A stretch of 64,000 nucleotides of DNA from Larsenimonas salina (GTDB taxonomy: Bacteria; Pseudomonadota; Gammaproteobacteria; Pseudomonadales; Halomonadaceae). Every line of letters begins with the position of its first letter. Within the stretch, counting starts at the first letter, position 1. The position numbers and the translations under genes were made by a program. Positions 34,643 to 44,509 of this stretch are shown one piece after another. Under the pieces are notes generated by a model. The model was not told the origin of the DNA. It made no database searches and saw only the letters and a program-made list of their open reading frames with translations. The DNA lies in the NCBI RefSeq assembly GCF_023736155.1, contig NZ_JAMLJJ010000004.1:1-64000 (forward strand), written 5' to 3'.

Positions 34643-37600
34643 TTAGTGGCCGCTGGACGGTGGCGACAGTACTTCACGGCTGCCGTTGGTGCCCATCGAC
34701 GAAACAACGCCCGCCATTTCCATGGCCTCGACCAGTCTAGCGGCGCGGTTATAGCCAATCTTTAACTTGCGCTGAACCGCCGAGATGGAGGCCCGGCGCG
34801 ACTCGATCACATACGCGACCGCCTCGTCGTACAGCGCATCCTGCTCGGCGTCATCGCTGTCACCGTCGGCTTCAAGCCCGGTCAGCGCATCGGCCGTTAC
34901 TCCGCCGGAAAGAATCTCGTCGATGTACTCAGGTTCGCCTCGGCGCTTCCAGTCCTCGACAACACGGTGAACCTCGTCATCGTCCACGAAGGCGCCGTGG
35001 ACACGAACGGGCATGCCTGCACCGGCTGGCAGATACAGCATGTCACCATGGCCCAGCAGGTGCTCGGCGCCGCCCTGATCAAGAATCGTACGCGAGTCGA
35101 TTCGAGACGAGACCTGAAACGCGATTCGAGTCGGGATGTTCGCCTTGATCAGACCCGTTACCACGTCCACCGACGGGCGCTGGGTGGCAAGAATCAAATG
35201 AATCCCGGCGGCGCGCGCTTTTTGCGCCAGTCGTGCGATCAGCTCTTCCACTTTCTTGCCAACGATCATGAACATGTCGGCAAATTCATCGATTACAACC
35301 ACGATGTAGGGCAGCTTTTCAAGCGTGGGCGGCGTCTGGTGCATTTCCCACGGCTGCGGCTCCCACAAGGGGTCCTTGACCTGGGCGCCATGCGCTTCCG
35401 CCTCATCAAGCTTCGCATTGAAGCCTGAAATGTTACGTACGCCCATGGCCGCCATCAGTTTGTAGCGCCGTTCCATTTCGGCAACGCACCAGCGCAGCGC
35501 GTTGGCGGCTTCCTTCATATCGGTCACCACCGGTGCCAGCAGATGCGGAATGCCGTCGTAAACCGACAGCTCGAGCATCTTGGGGTCAACCATGATCATG
35601 CGGACTTCTTCAGGCGTGGCCTTCAAAAGCATCGAAATCAACATGGCATTGACCCCGACCGACTTACCCGAGCCCGTGGTACCGGCCACCAGCACGTGAG
35701 GCATCTTGTTAAGATCCGTCACGACCGAGGCGCCGCCGATATCCTGACCCAGCGCCATGGTGACCGGCGACGACGCGTCGGTATAAACCTCGGAATTGAT
35801 GACCTCGCGAAGCCGGATCATCGCCCGGTTCGGATTCGGAATCTCGATGCCCACCGTCGGACGCCCCGGGATCACTTCCACCACGCGCACGCTTTTGACC
35901 ATCAAAGAGCGCGCAAGATCCTTGGCAAGGTTACTGATTTTCGAAACCTTCACTCCTGCCGCCGGACGAATCTCGAATCGCGTGATTACCGGGCCCGGCC
36001 ACGTATCGACCACCTCAGCCTTGACGCCGTACTCCTTGAGCCTTACCTCAAGAAGCTCGGCCATGTCATCAAGCTGTTCGGGGGTATAGGTCGGCTCGTG
36101 GCTGTCCGGTGTGGTCAAAAGCTGATAGGACGGCAGCTTGCCGGTCGGTTCAGGCAGCCCATCGACCGTAGGCCGCTGGCTTTGAAGATGCTCGACCGTC
36201 CAAAGCGTTGGCTGATCATCGAGCGGTTCACGCTCAGGCTCAACCGCGCGAGGTGTTTCTTCGAAAGGCTGTGGCTGTGGCTGTGGCTGTGGCTGTGGCT
36301 GTGGCTGTGGCTGTGGCTGTGGCTTAGCCAAGTCTTGGTCGCGTGACGCTGAGGCTTCAAACGGCGAGGATGCCTCGTCATCGGCAGCACTGACTGAAAT
36401 TCGGTGGTCGCCGGGCTCATCGGCCTCGTCTTTCGATACCGAAAACGGCGCGAACTCGGGCTCATCGTCAGAGGCACTCATTGAAACCATCGAGGAAGCC
36501 TCGTCGTCATCAGACACCTGTACCGCACTCTCGAAATGCGTAAAGTCGTCTTCGTCGACGACCTTCGCGGCGCCTTGAGGCTCAACGGGGTGAGCGGGCA
36601 CCTCTGAGGGTGGCGGTACTGGGGCTGGCTCAGGCGACATAGAAGTAGAGGCCGTCTTTGCCTGCGGCTCTTCTTTCTCGGCCTCAGTCTCGATCTCATC
36701 AGCCGCTGTGCGCTCGCTTGTCTCATTGCCTCTGGCATCGCTTGGCGCCGATGCGAGCATGGCCTCGGGAATACGCCGGCGCGCCACATCGGCATCAGGC
36801 TCGCGACGAGGGCGAATGACAGGCGCGTCACTGGAAGCGCTCGCGTCCGAGGAAGACGTGTTCGGCTCATCAGGCGACGCATTGAAGGCATCGCTTTTTA
36901 CATCACGAGCTTCTGTGGATTCAGGCTCTGCGCGTTCAACTTCGCTGCGGTCTGAATCAAGCGTATATGCTGACTCTCGGGGCGGCTCGGCGTTGAGTTC
37001 GCGGTCAGAATCACGTGCGCCAACCGAAACCGGCGAGGCTGACGGTTCGGCGCCATCCGGATCATGACGATGTGCGGTTATCGGTGCGTCGAACACCGCC
37101 GTGTCACGCTCATCACGCGTTGCCGTCAGGCGAACATCGGGATGCCCCTCTTCTTTCTCGGAACGTGCGTGAACAGATTCCACGCGCTCACCCCGACGCA
37201 CGGAGGGCGTTTGAAGCGGCGCATCCCAGGGAATATCGTCTTGGAGGTCTTTTGCACGGGTGGACTCGCCCTCTCGTGCGCTCTCCTGTGCAAAATCGCT
37301 TGCCGCCGCGCTCAGAGCGCGATCATCGCCGTGCATCGTCGTACTCGAATCGGCCAAGGCCTCGTCACGAGTAGGACCGGCGTGGCCATCATCAGCCTGA
37401 TAAAGATTTGGAACAGCCCGGCGCGGTATTAATCGCTGCCATAGAGAAGGCTTGGTGGGCGCCAGATCCGGCTCGTCTTCCTCGTCAATCTGATCGTACG
37501 CTTCCTCGAGTTCCTCATGGAAATCTCGCTCGGCATAGCTTGCGTAACGAAGCTCTTCCTCTTCGCGTTTGAGCCGACGCGCTTCGCGCTTCTCGGCCGC

Positions 37601-38311
37601 GCGCTGCTGTAAAAGCCCAAGCTTTGTCCGGGACCACCGAGTGACCGCCATGCTTTTTTTGCCGGTTTCATCGATGATGGTCCACCAGGACAAGCCGGTA
37701 AACAGCGGAAACCCGCCTAGAAAAAACCCGATTGCGATAAGGGTGGTGCCATAATGGCCGACCAGATCGTAGAGCCCCTGGGATAGCCCTGTACCGATAA
37801 TGCCACCCGCACCATTGGGCAGATCGGCTTCCAGCGTATTGAAGTGAACGGCGCTCAACGTGCAGGTGGCCAAAAGCACCAGCAGAAGCCCCGCCCCTCG
37901 TGCGGCCAGCGCCGTTGGATCCCAGGTAATGCGTGCCTGCTCCGTTCGAAGCAGACGCCAGGCAGCGTAGCCCAGCATACCCGGCCACCAGAGAGCACTC
38001 AGGCCAAACAGGCTATAAAGCACATCCGAAAGCCAGGCGCCAATGTGACCCATCCAGTTCTGGACGTCGTCGGCGTTTCCGCTGTAGGACCAGCTGGGGT
38101 CAGTCTGTGCATAACTGAAAAACGACAACAGCAGAAAGACACAGGCCAACAGCAATAAAATGACAATGCCTTCCTTGGTTGCCCCGTGCAGATGCGCTGT
38201 AAGTCGCTCAGCCTTTTGTCGTGCGCGCGCCGATCGTTCCCGGGTCTTCGCGCTCGACGTGCGTTGATTGGTACTGGACTGCTGTCGTTTCTTGGCGCTC
38301 AACCTGGCCAT
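34643..38311 (-). CDS. ftsK: DNA translocase FtsK
   Basis: 1222 residues. Four transmembrane segments lie in about the first 220 residues and anchor it at the septum. A long, acidic, low-complexity linker (about 250-700) ends in a Q-P repeat (about residues 662-682). The motor domain follows with Walker A in [16 protein letters not shown] and Walker B in [13 protein letters not shown]. The C-terminal gamma winged-helix domain ([24 protein letters not shown]) recognises KOPS sites and activates XerCD. The linker is coded by DNA with a nine-copy hexanucleotide repeat. Confidence 0.97.
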   Translation of the reverse strand: MARLSAKKRQQSSTNQRTSSAKTRERSARARQKAERLTAHLHGATKEGIVILLLLACVFLLLSFFSYAQTDPSWSYSGNADDVQNWMGHIGAWLSDVLYSLFGLSALWWPGMLGYAAWRLLRTEQARITWDPTALAARGAGLLLVLLATCTLSAVHFNTLEADLPNGAGGIIGTGLSQGLYDLVGHYGTTLIAIGFFLGGFPLFTGLSWWTIIDETGKKSMAVTRWSRTKLGLLQQRAAEKREARRLKREEEELRYASYAERDFHEELEEAYDQIDEEDEPDLAPTKPSLWQRLIPRRAVPNLYQADDGHAGPTRDEALADSSTTMHGDDRALSAAASDFAQESAREGESTRAKDLQDDIPWDAPLQTPSVRRGERVESVHARSEKEEGHPDVRLTATRDERDTAVFDAPITAHRHDPDGAEPSASPVSVGARDSDRELNAEPPRESAYTLDSDRSEVERAEPESTEARDVKSDAFNASPDEPNTSSSDASASSDAPVIRPRREPDADVARRRIPEAMLASAPSDARGNETSERTAADEIETEAEKEEPQAKTASTSMSPEPAPVPPPSEVPAHPVEPQGAAKVVDEDDFTHFESAVQVSDDDEASSMVSMSASDDEPEFAPFSVSKDEADEPGDHRISVSAADDEASSPFEASASRDQDLAKPQPQPQPQPQPQPQPQPQPFEETPRAVEPEREPLDDQPTLWTVEHLQSQRPTVDGLPEPTGKLPSYQLLTTPDSHEPTYTPEQLDDMAELLEVRLKEYGVKAEVVDTWPGPVITRFEIRPAAGVKVSKISNLAKDLARSLMVKSVRVVEVIPGRPTVGIEIPNPNRAMIRLREVINSEVYTDASSPVTMALGQDIGGASVVTDLNKMPHVLVAGTTGSGKSVGVNAMLISMLLKATPEEVRMIMVDPKMLELSVYDGIPHLLAPVVTDMKEAANALRWCVAEMERRYKLMAAMGVRNISGFNAKLDEAEAHGAQVKDPLWEPQPWEMHQTPPTLEKLPYIVVVIDEFADMFMIVGKKVEELIARLAQKARAAGIHLILATQRPSVDVVTGLIKANIPTRIAFQVSSRIDSRTILDQGGAEHLLGHGDMLYLPAGAGMPVRVHGAFVDDDEVHRVVEDWKRRGEPEYIDEILSGGVTADALTGLEADGDSDDAEQDALYDEAVAYVIESRRASISAVQRKLKIGYNRAARLVEAMEMAGVVSSMGTNGSREVLSPPSSGH
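36267..36324. repeat. Hexanucleotide repeat (GGCTGT)9 in the ftsK linker
   Basis: Nine perfect copies of GGCTGT plus a partial tenth (GGCT) on the plus strand encode alternating Gln-Pro in FtsK. Copy-number change by slippage would lengthen or shorten the linker by two residues without a frameshift. Confidence 0.95.
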
Positions 38312-38428
38312 CCCCCTTTACACCACGATGCATCAAACGGATCGTAAACGTCTTCATACCGTCATGATACCGAGCCAACCGCGCACGGCACAGGCTTGAT
38401 TCACTTTGCCAACCCAACGGTTACATGG

Positions 38429-38442
38429 TTTATTGCAATAAA
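38429..38442. promoter_or_regulatory. Perfect palindrome in the ftsK/aat divergent region
   Basis: TTTATTGCAATAAA is a perfect 14-bp palindrome between the divergent ftsK and aat starts, 78 bases before the aat ATG. Its AT-rich symmetric form suits a dimeric repressor site. The protein that binds it is unknown. Confidence 0.4.
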
Positions 38443-38519
38443 TACACACTGTTATCAATAGTTGACGCACCCGACAACTACTGAGGACGCCCCGGGCGTC
38501 TCTTACGCTGGAGGTTTCA

Positions 38520-39227
38520 ATGTTGCCATGGCTCGATTCGGACATCATCGAATTTCCGCCGGTTGAACAAGCGCTCGATGACCCCGATGGGCTACTGGCC
38601 GCAGGCGGTGCACTGACACCGGCCTGGCTCACAGAGGCTTATAGCCAAGGCATCTTTCCCTGGTTCAGTGACGGGCAGCCGATCCTGTGGTGGTCACCCA
38701 CGCCTAGAACGGTCCTGTTTCCCAGCGAGTTTCGGCTTCGACGCAGTCTAGCCAAGCGCATTCGCAATTCAGGCTTCGAGGTACGAATAAATACAGCGTT
38801 TAATCAAGTCATCGATGCATGCGCCGCAAGCCGAAATGACAACGAAGGTACGTGGATCACCGATGAAATGCGCCTTGCCTACAAGCAGCTTCATACCCTG
38901 GGCATCGCGGCAAGCATTGAGACATGGGACGGCGATCGCCTCGTTGGTGGACTGTATGGCATTGCACTCGGAACGTGTTTTTTCGGCGAATCCATGTTTT
39001 CGCTCAAGCCAGATGCCTCCAAGATCGCACTGGCCTACTTGACCCAGGAAGGGCAAACACACGGACTCGAACTGATCGACTGTCAAATGCATACCGCCCA
39101 CCTGGCCTCGCTGGGCGCACGCCAAATCGCACGGCCAGAGTTTTTGAGATACCTTGATTCATGCACGCCCTCCAAAAGACCTGCGTGCTGGCTCTCAACT
39201 CTTGCCACGGCATCACAACAACAATAG
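38520..39227 (+). CDS. aat: Leucyl/phenylalanyl-tRNA-protein transferase Aat
   Basis: It adds Leu or Phe to proteins with N-terminal Arg or Lys, making them ClpAPS substrates. In 235 residues the family hallmarks are GLLAAGGALTPAWLTEAYSQGIFPWFS, ILWWSPTPRTVL, the VGGLYGIALGTCFFGESMFS core and HLASLGARQIAR. GGAGG lies 7 bases before the start. It is followed by bpt after 24 bases, so the two transferases probably form one operon. Confidence 0.97.
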   Translation: MLPWLDSDIIEFPPVEQALDDPDGLLAAGGALTPAWLTEAYSQGIFPWFSDGQPILWWSPTPRTVLFPSEFRLRRSLAKRIRNSGFEVRINTAFNQVIDACAASRNDNEGTWITDEMRLAYKQLHTLGIAASIETWDGDRLVGGLYGIALGTCFFGESMFSLKPDASKIALAYLTQEGQTHGLELIDCQMHTAHLASLGARQIARPEFLRYLDSCTPSKRPACWLSTLATASQQQ

Positions 39228-39251
39228 TGGCCGATCAGGGGACAACGACTT

Positions 39252-39989
39252 GTGACCGATTCTACCCGCACACTCAAACCTCACGATCTGCGGTTTTTCC
39301 TGACGGTACCCCATAGCTGCAGCTATGTGGCCGAGCAGGAAGCGACCACGCTGTTCATGGACCCCGAGCACGCCATCAACAAGGACGTGTATAGCGCCCT
39401 GACTCTGATGGGCTTTCGACGAAGCGGCCAACATTTGTATCGGCCCCACTGCGCCAACTGCCAGGGATGTGTGTCCGTGCGTGTTCCGGTCGATGAGTTT
39501 TCACCGAATCGCACGCAGCGAAAGATCATCAGTCGCAACAAGGATCTGACCGTCCAGTTTTGCGAGGCAAAGTTCACCAACGAACATTACGCGCTTTACA
39601 ATCAGTACATTCGCGAAAAGCATTTCAACGGCGATATGTTTCCACCGTCAGTGGAACAGTACTGTTCCTTTTTGGCGCGAGAGCATACCTTTTCGGCATT
39701 CATCGAGTTTCGCGATCGTGGCGTGCTTGTAGCGGTCGCTGCCATGGACTGCCTGTCGCATGGGTTATCTGCGATCTATACGTTCTATACACCGGACCCT
39801 GCGTATGCAGCGCGCTCACTTGGCACCTACGCCATTCTCTGGCAGATACATGAGGCGCAACGCCAGGGGCTCCCCTACGTCTATCTGGGCTACTGGATAG
39901 AGCAAAGCCGCAAAATGGCGTACAAGAAAAAGTTCACGCCGCTTGAGTATCTTGACGGTGGGCGCTGGAGAAAATTGCTCGAAACCTGA
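39252..39989 (+). CDS. bpt: Aspartate/glutamate leucyltransferase Bpt (arginyltransferase-like)
   Basis: 245 residues. The N-terminal ATE domain has the Cys pair region (PHSCSYVAEQEATTLFMDPE), then GFRRSGQHLYRPHCANCQGCVSVRVPVDEF with the CxxC cluster. The C-terminal part (HGLSAIYTFYTPDPAYAARSLGTYAILWQI, LGYWIEQSRKMAYKKKF) is the GNAT-like transferase region. Bacterial Bpt attaches Leu to N-terminal Asp or Glu. It runs directly behind aat and before infA. The start is GTG or TTG at 39252. Confidence 0.95.
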   Translation: MTDSTRTLKPHDLRFFLTVPHSCSYVAEQEATTLFMDPEHAINKDVYSALTLMGFRRSGQHLYRPHCANCQGCVSVRVPVDEFSPNRTQRKIISRNKDLTVQFCEAKFTNEHYALYNQYIREKHFNGDMFPPSVEQYCSFLAREHTFSAFIEFRDRGVLVAVAAMDCLSHGLSAIYTFYTPDPAYAARSLGTYAILWQIHEAQRQGLPYVYLGYWIEQSRKMAYKKKFTPLEYLDGGRWRKLLET

Positions 39990-40075
39990 CCCCTTTTTTG
40001 CCTAACCTGATCTCATCAGGCAAAATACCGCACGATAATTCAATACTCTTCATTTAATGAAGCGTTTGCTGCGTC

Positions 40076-40081
40076 TATACT
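40076..40081 (+). promoter_or_regulatory. Probable -10 element of infA
   Basis: TATACT (40076-40081) lies 32 bases before the infA start codon, in an AT-rich gap after bpt. A -35 at 40053-40058 (TTTAAT) would give a 17-base spacer but is weak. Confidence 0.4.
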
Positions 40082-40112
40082 ATGAACGCAATTACTGGAG
40101 GAAATGCCAAAC

Positions 40113-40331
40113 ATGGCACGCGAAGATCATATTGAAATGGAAGGTGTCGTTGTCGACATGTTGCCAAACACCATGTTTCGTGTCGAACTGGAAAATGGCC
40201 ACGTTGTAACGGCTCATATTTCGGGAAAAATGCGCAAGAACTACATCCGCATCCTGACCGGCGATAAGGTCAAGGTCGAACTGACTCCCTACGACCTGTC
40301 CAAGGGCCGCATCGTCTACCGCTCCCGCTAA
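40113..40331 (+). CDS. infA: Translation initiation factor IF-1
   Basis: A 72-residue S1/OB-fold protein: [67 protein letters not shown] lies 11 bases before the ATG at 40113; a closer ATG at 40104 would leave too little space. It binds the ribosomal A site during initiation. infA next to clpA and aat is an old conserved arrangement of gammaproteobacteria. Confidence 0.98.
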   Translation: MAREDHIEMEGVVVDMLPNTMFRVELENGHVVTAHISGKMRKNYIRILTGDKVKVELTPYDLSKGRIVYRSR

Positions 40332-40384
40332 GCCCCGCCGAAGCCCGGCCCCGGGCGCAGCCTGACATTTTTTTCAAAGCATGC

Positions 40385-40414
40385 AAAAGCGCCCCGTCAA
40401 TGACAGGGCGCTTT
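40385..40414. terminator. Bidirectional terminator between infA and clpA
   Basis: AAAGCGCCC and GGGCGCTTT form a stem around an 11-base loop between the convergent infA and clpA genes. T-tracts are short on both strands. Confidence 0.7.
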
Positions 40415-40440
40415 GTCGTTTACTGCTACTTTTTTTCGCG

Positions 40441-42708
40441 TCAGGCAACCTCGACCTCGGACGATAGATTCAACCCTTCGTCGTCGACCGTTACATGAAC
40501 GGTACCGCCATGGTCGGCAAGCTCTCCGAACAGAATCATTTCTGCCAGAGGCTTTTTCAGCTTGTCTTGAATCAGACGCGCCATGGGTCGCGCCCCCATT
40601 TCAGGATCATAGCCGTGCTCGGCAAGCCAGGAGCGCGCTTCGTCCGACACATCAAGCTGAACCCGTTTCTCATCGAGCTGCGCCTGCAGTTCAACCAGGA
40701 ACTTGTCGACCACGTTACGAACCACGGCCAGATCAAGTGCGTGGAACTGAATGATGCCATCCAGACGGTTACGGAATTCCGGCGTAAAGGTGCGTCGAAT
40801 TACTTCCATGGCGTCGGTTCGATGATCCTGGGTCTGGAAACCAATAGAACGTCGAGACGATTCTTCGGCTCCGGCATTCGACGTCATGATCACGATCACG
40901 TTACGGAAATCGGCCTCACGCCCGTTGTTGTCCGTCAGCTTACCGTGGTCCATGACCTGCAGAAGCAGGTTGAAAACTTCCGGGTGCGCCTTTTCGATTT
41001 CATCGAGCAAAAGCACACAATGCGGTGTTTTCGTGACGGCCTCGGTCAGCAAACCGCCCTGATCGTATCCAACATACCCAGGCGGGGCACCGATCAAACG
41101 CGATACCGCGTGGCGCTCCATATACTCAGACATGTCAAACCGGACTAGCTCGATGCCCATCAGATGAGACAACTGACGCGCCACTTCCGTTTTACCCACC
41201 CCGGTAGGCCCTGCAAACAGGAAGCTGCCTACGGGTTTATCGGGTGAGCTCAAGCCCGCACGAGACAGCTTGATTGCGGAAGACAGGCTCGTAATGGCCT
41301 CATCCTGACCGAACACCAGCATCTTGAGGTCACGCTCAATGTTGGCCAGAAGCTTGCGATCGGAGCTGGTGACGCTTTTCGGCGGAATACGCGCAATCGA
41401 GGCAACGATCGATTCAACCTGTTCTACGCCAATAGTATCGACGCGTGCTTCCTGGGGCAGCAAACGCTGATGCGCACCAGCCTCGTCGATGACATCAATG
41501 GCCTTATCGGGCAAATGCCGCTCATTGATGTAGCGATCCGCCAGACGCACGGCTGTCTCGATGGACTCATCGGTGTACTTGATCTGATGGTGCTCTTCGA
41601 AGCGGCCACGCAACCCTTTCAGGATACGAATGGCATCCTCGACCGAGGGCTCGAGTACATCCACCTTCTGGAAACGTCGCGCCAGTGCACGGTCTTTTTC
41701 GAAAATACCTCGAAATTCCTGGAACGTGGTCGACCCGAGGCAACGAAGCTCCCCAGAGGACAATAGCGGTTTCAGAAGATTCGAAGCGTCCATGACACCG
41801 CCAGAGGCGGCACCTGCACCGATCACGGTATGAATCTCATCAATGAACAGAATCGAATTTGGTTCTTTCTTGAGTTCATTGAGCAGGGCTTTCAAGCGTT
41901 TTTCGAAGTCGCCACGGTATTTCGTGCCCGCAAGCAGTGCGCCCATGTCGAGCGAATACACCACAGCATCAGCGATGACTTCCGGCACGTCTTCTTCAAC
42001 GATGCGCTTGGCAAGCCCTTCGGCAATGGCCGTTTTTCCGACACCAGCTTCACCCACCAACAGCGGGTTATTCTTGCGGCGGCGCGCAAGAATCTGCACG
42101 ACACGCTCAAGCTCGTGATCTCGACCAATCAACGGATCAATCTTTCCAAGCCTCGCCTGCTCATTGAGGTTGGTTGCGTACCCTTTCAGCGGATGTGAAC
42201 TGCTGTCGGAGCCGCTTTCTTCACCGTCGTCGCTGGATTCAGTTGACCCCGGCTGAGGCTGTTCCTGATCGGAAACCTTGGAAATCCCGTGCGCCAGGTA
42301 GTTGACCGCATCGACGCGAGCCACACTCTGGTGCTTGAGGAAGTAGACCGCCTGGCTTTCCTGTTCGGAAAAGATGGCCACTAGAACGTTGGCGCCAGTG
42401 ACTTCAGTCTTGCCAGACGACTGGACGTGAAATACCGCTCGCTGCAACACACGTTGAAACCCAAGCGTTGGTTGAGTTTCACGGTCATCCTGACCCTCAG
42501 GAATCAGCGGCGTGGTGGAGTTGATGAAATCCTGCAAATCCGTGCGGAGCTTATCGATGTTGGCCCCACAGGCTCGGAGCACATCGGACGCAGAGGCATT
42601 ATCAAGCAATGCCAGCAGGAGGTGTTCCACGGTCATGAACTCATGGCGCTTTGAGCGCGCCACGGTAAAGGCCGTATTCAGGGTCAGTTCAAGTTCTTTG
42701 CTCAACAT
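40441..42708 (-). CDS. clpA: ATP-dependent Clp protease ATP-binding subunit ClpA
   Basis: 755 residues. The N-domain (LELTLNTAFTVARSKRHEFMTVEHLLLALL) binds ClpS. The first AAA+ module has Walker A GEAGVGKTAIAEG and Walker B SILFIDEIHTVIGAG. The second has GPTGVGKTEVARQL and CVLLLDEIEKAHPEVF, with the pore loop GYVGYDQGG. It unfolds substrates for ClpP. clpS lies 30 bases upstream on the same strand. Confidence 0.98.
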   Translation of the reverse strand: MLSKELELTLNTAFTVARSKRHEFMTVEHLLLALLDNASASDVLRACGANIDKLRTDLQDFINSTTPLIPEGQDDRETQPTLGFQRVLQRAVFHVQSSGKTEVTGANVLVAIFSEQESQAVYFLKHQSVARVDAVNYLAHGISKVSDQEQPQPGSTESSDDGEESGSDSSSHPLKGYATNLNEQARLGKIDPLIGRDHELERVVQILARRRKNNPLLVGEAGVGKTAIAEGLAKRIVEEDVPEVIADAVVYSLDMGALLAGTKYRGDFEKRLKALLNELKKEPNSILFIDEIHTVIGAGAASGGVMDASNLLKPLLSSGELRCLGSTTFQEFRGIFEKDRALARRFQKVDVLEPSVEDAIRILKGLRGRFEEHHQIKYTDESIETAVRLADRYINERHLPDKAIDVIDEAGAHQRLLPQEARVDTIGVEQVESIVASIARIPPKSVTSSDRKLLANIERDLKMLVFGQDEAITSLSSAIKLSRAGLSSPDKPVGSFLFAGPTGVGKTEVARQLSHLMGIELVRFDMSEYMERHAVSRLIGAPPGYVGYDQGGLLTEAVTKTPHCVLLLDEIEKAHPEVFNLLLQVMDHGKLTDNNGREADFRNVIVIMTSNAGAEESSRRSIGFQTQDHRTDAMEVIRRTFTPEFRNRLDGIIQFHALDLAVVRNVVDKFLVELQAQLDEKRVQLDVSDEARSWLAEHGYDPEMGARPMARLIQDKLKKPLAEMILFGELADHGGTVHVTVDDEGLNLSSEVEVA

Positions 42709-42738
42709 GGCAGTCCCCTTCTTGCCGCACTCGGCGCT

Positions 42739-43107
42739 TCATTCGACCTGTTCGACATCGCACAATAGTGGATGTTGACATTCTCGAGCGTATTCGTTGA
42801 CCTGATGACATTTGGTTTCCGCGACATCGCGCGTGTAGATTCCGCAGGTCGCCTGGCCTTGGGTATGGACGGCCAGCATGATCTGAACCGCTTTTTCATG
42901 ATCCATGGCAAAAAAAGTCTGTAACACCTCAACCACGAACTCCATGGGAGTATAATCGTCATTGTGCAACACAACTTTATAAAGCGGTGGCTCCTTAAGC
43001 TCTGGATCACTTAACTGCTCTGCAACATCCTCTTCTTCGTTGCCGCCGGGTGTAGGGGGTGTCGTCATGGCAGCGTAGGTAGCGCCCTTAACTTTAAAGT
43101 CATGCAT
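42739..43107 (-). CDS. clpS: Clp protease adaptor ClpS
   Basis: About 122 residues. Core features are [24 protein letters not shown], the hydrophobic N-degron pocket, [23 protein letters not shown] and the closing AREC..PLLCDVE. It hands N-degron proteins to ClpA. I prefer the ATG at 43107; the longer in-frame opening and the ATG at 43068 are alternatives. In E. coli cspD lies divergent to clpS; I see no cold-shock gene here. Confidence 0.95.
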   Translation of the reverse strand: MHDFKVKGATYAAMTTPPTPGGNEEEDVAEQLSDPELKEPPLYKVVLHNDDYTPMEFVVEVLQTFFAMDHEKAVQIMLAVHTQGQATCGIYTRDVAETKCHQVNEYARECQHPLLCDVEQVE

Positions 43108-43382
43108 TTGAACGTATCTTCTTTGAACATAAGAGGCAAAATCGTTGAACACAAGCACCGATGACGCTCAGCTGCACCTATTCGTCGATCCTGCCAGGCG
43201 TTGTCTAAAAGATGGTGGCCTACACTGCAAGATGCAACTGCTCTGAGTGAAATAAACATCGAAGGCTTGATCTTGTTCGTCGCGATTGACGCTCGTTTTA
43301 TCACACACCCACACGTTACATAAGCTGGATCAACACTCAGTTTGACCACGTTATCAAGGGACCGTTTCATTCGGACGCACCA

Positions 43383-43979
43383 GTGAGCACTCTTTATCTT
43401 TTACACAAGCCATTTCAGGTACTGTGCCAGTTTACTGACGACTCAGGCCGACCAACACTTGCCGGGCTGATCGATGTGCCTGGCATCTATCCGGCCGGGC
43501 GCCTGGATTTCGACAGTGAAGGGCTTTTACTGCTCACAGCCGACGGTCAGCTCAACCATCGCATCACTCACCCCGATCAGAAGCAGGAAAAAACCTATTG
43601 GGTTCAGGTCGAAGGTGAGCCCGACGATCATGCCCTCAAAGCCCTCAAGCACGGCGTGACTTTGAAGGACGGGCCGACGCGCCCAGCCAAGGTCCGGCGA
43701 TTGATTGCCCCCGAGGTCGGCGATCGACACCCGCCGGTCCGCCATCGGGCGAGCATCCCGACCTCCTGGCTTGAAATCACCATTACCGAGGGGCGCAACC
43801 GGCAGGTTCGCCGCATGACAGCTGCGATTGGCCATCCGACTCTGCGCCTTGTTCGAACCCGTATCGGCCCGTGGTCGATCAAGGGCCTCGCATCGGGCGC
43901 CTGGCGCAGTGAAACACTGCACATGCCAACCACCCCCAAACGAGGCGCCCACACGCCTAAAAAAGGGCCCAAACGATGA
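43383..43979 (+). CDS. rluE: 23S rRNA pseudouridine synthase RluE (psi2457)
   Basis: 198 residues, RsuA family without an S4 domain. The catalytic motif is AGRLDFDSEGLLLLTADG (Asp). Other family motifs are LHKPFQVLCQFTD, the EKTYWVQVEGEP strand and ITEGRNRQVRRMTAAIGHPTLRLVR. The C-terminus is basic. The last bases overlap the nudJ start by four, so the two are coupled. It is divergent from clpS across 275 bases where I see no other gene. Confidence 0.94.
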   Translation: MSTLYLLHKPFQVLCQFTDDSGRPTLAGLIDVPGIYPAGRLDFDSEGLLLLTADGQLNHRITHPDQKQEKTYWVQVEGEPDDHALKALKHGVTLKDGPTRPAKVRRLIAPEVGDRHPPVRHRASIPTSWLEITITEGRNRQVRRMTAAIGHPTLRLVRTRIGPWSIKGLASGAWRSETLHMPTTPKRGAHTPKKGPKR

Positions 43980-44443
43980 CTCGCTGGCGCCCCAACACAA
44001 CGGTTGCCGCCGTCATCGAGCAGGATGGCCGGTTTCTTCTGGTCGAGGAGCGACAGGGCGCGCCCACCGTTTTCAATCAGCCGGCCGGGCATCTTGAGGC
44101 CGGTGAAACCCTCATCGGCGCCGTTCACCGGGAAACGCTTGAGGAAAGTGGCTGGTCGATCGATATCGATCATTATCTCGGGCTTTATATCAACGAGGCG
44201 CCAAACGGCGTTACCTACCACAGCCATAGCTTTCTGGCGACGCCAAGGGCCGTTGAAACACACACGCTGGACTCGGTCATTGTTGGCGTACACTGGTTTA
44301 CACCTCAGGACATTCAAACCCTTCACCAACAAGGGCGACTGCGAAGCCCGCTCGTCTTGAGGCGCATTCAAGACGCCCTCGCCGGCAAACGGTATCCGCT
44401 GGATCTCATCAATGAACCGCCCTACGCGCCGACGAGGGGTTAA
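43976..44443 (+). CDS. nudJ: NUDIX phosphatase NudJ
   Basis: 155 residues. The Nudix box starts at GHLEAGETLIGAVHRETLEESGW (about residues 38-60), with only the first Glu of REUXEE altered in spacing. NudJ-type sequence includes FNQPAGHLEAGE and a final PLVLRRIQDALAGKRYPLDLI. E. coli NudJ hydrolyses nucleoside di- and triphosphates and HMP-PP. It sits between rluE and mnmA. Confidence 0.93.
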   Translation: MTRWRPNTTVAAVIEQDGRFLLVEERQGAPTVFNQPAGHLEAGETLIGAVHRETLEESGWSIDIDHYLGLYINEAPNGVTYHSHSFLATPRAVETHTLDSVIVGVHWFTPQDIQTLHQQGRLRSPLVLRRIQDALAGKRYPLDLINEPPYAPTRG

Positions 44444-44468
44444 GCCCGTACGCGCCATCGGGTATAAT
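44440..44468 (+). promoter_or_regulatory. Probable sigma-70 promoter of mnmA-hflD-purB
   Basis: A perfect TATAAT (44463-44468) lies 42 bases before mnmA. TTAAGC (44440-44445) gives a 17-base spacer and overlaps the nudJ stop codon. The -35 is weak. Confidence 0.55.
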
Positions 44469-44509
44469 CGCCCCAACTTCGCGTTCGAACCCGAGAGTAT
44501 CTGTGCCTC

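Noticed and set aside
36267-36324. Short tandem repeat considered as a CRISPR or regulatory array
   Set aside because: It is an in-frame (GGCTGT) run coding for Gln-Pro inside ftsK.
43108-43382. Possible cspD between clpS and rluE
   Set aside because: No frame here encodes cold-shock motifs (RNP1/RNP2); I see only intergenic sequence.
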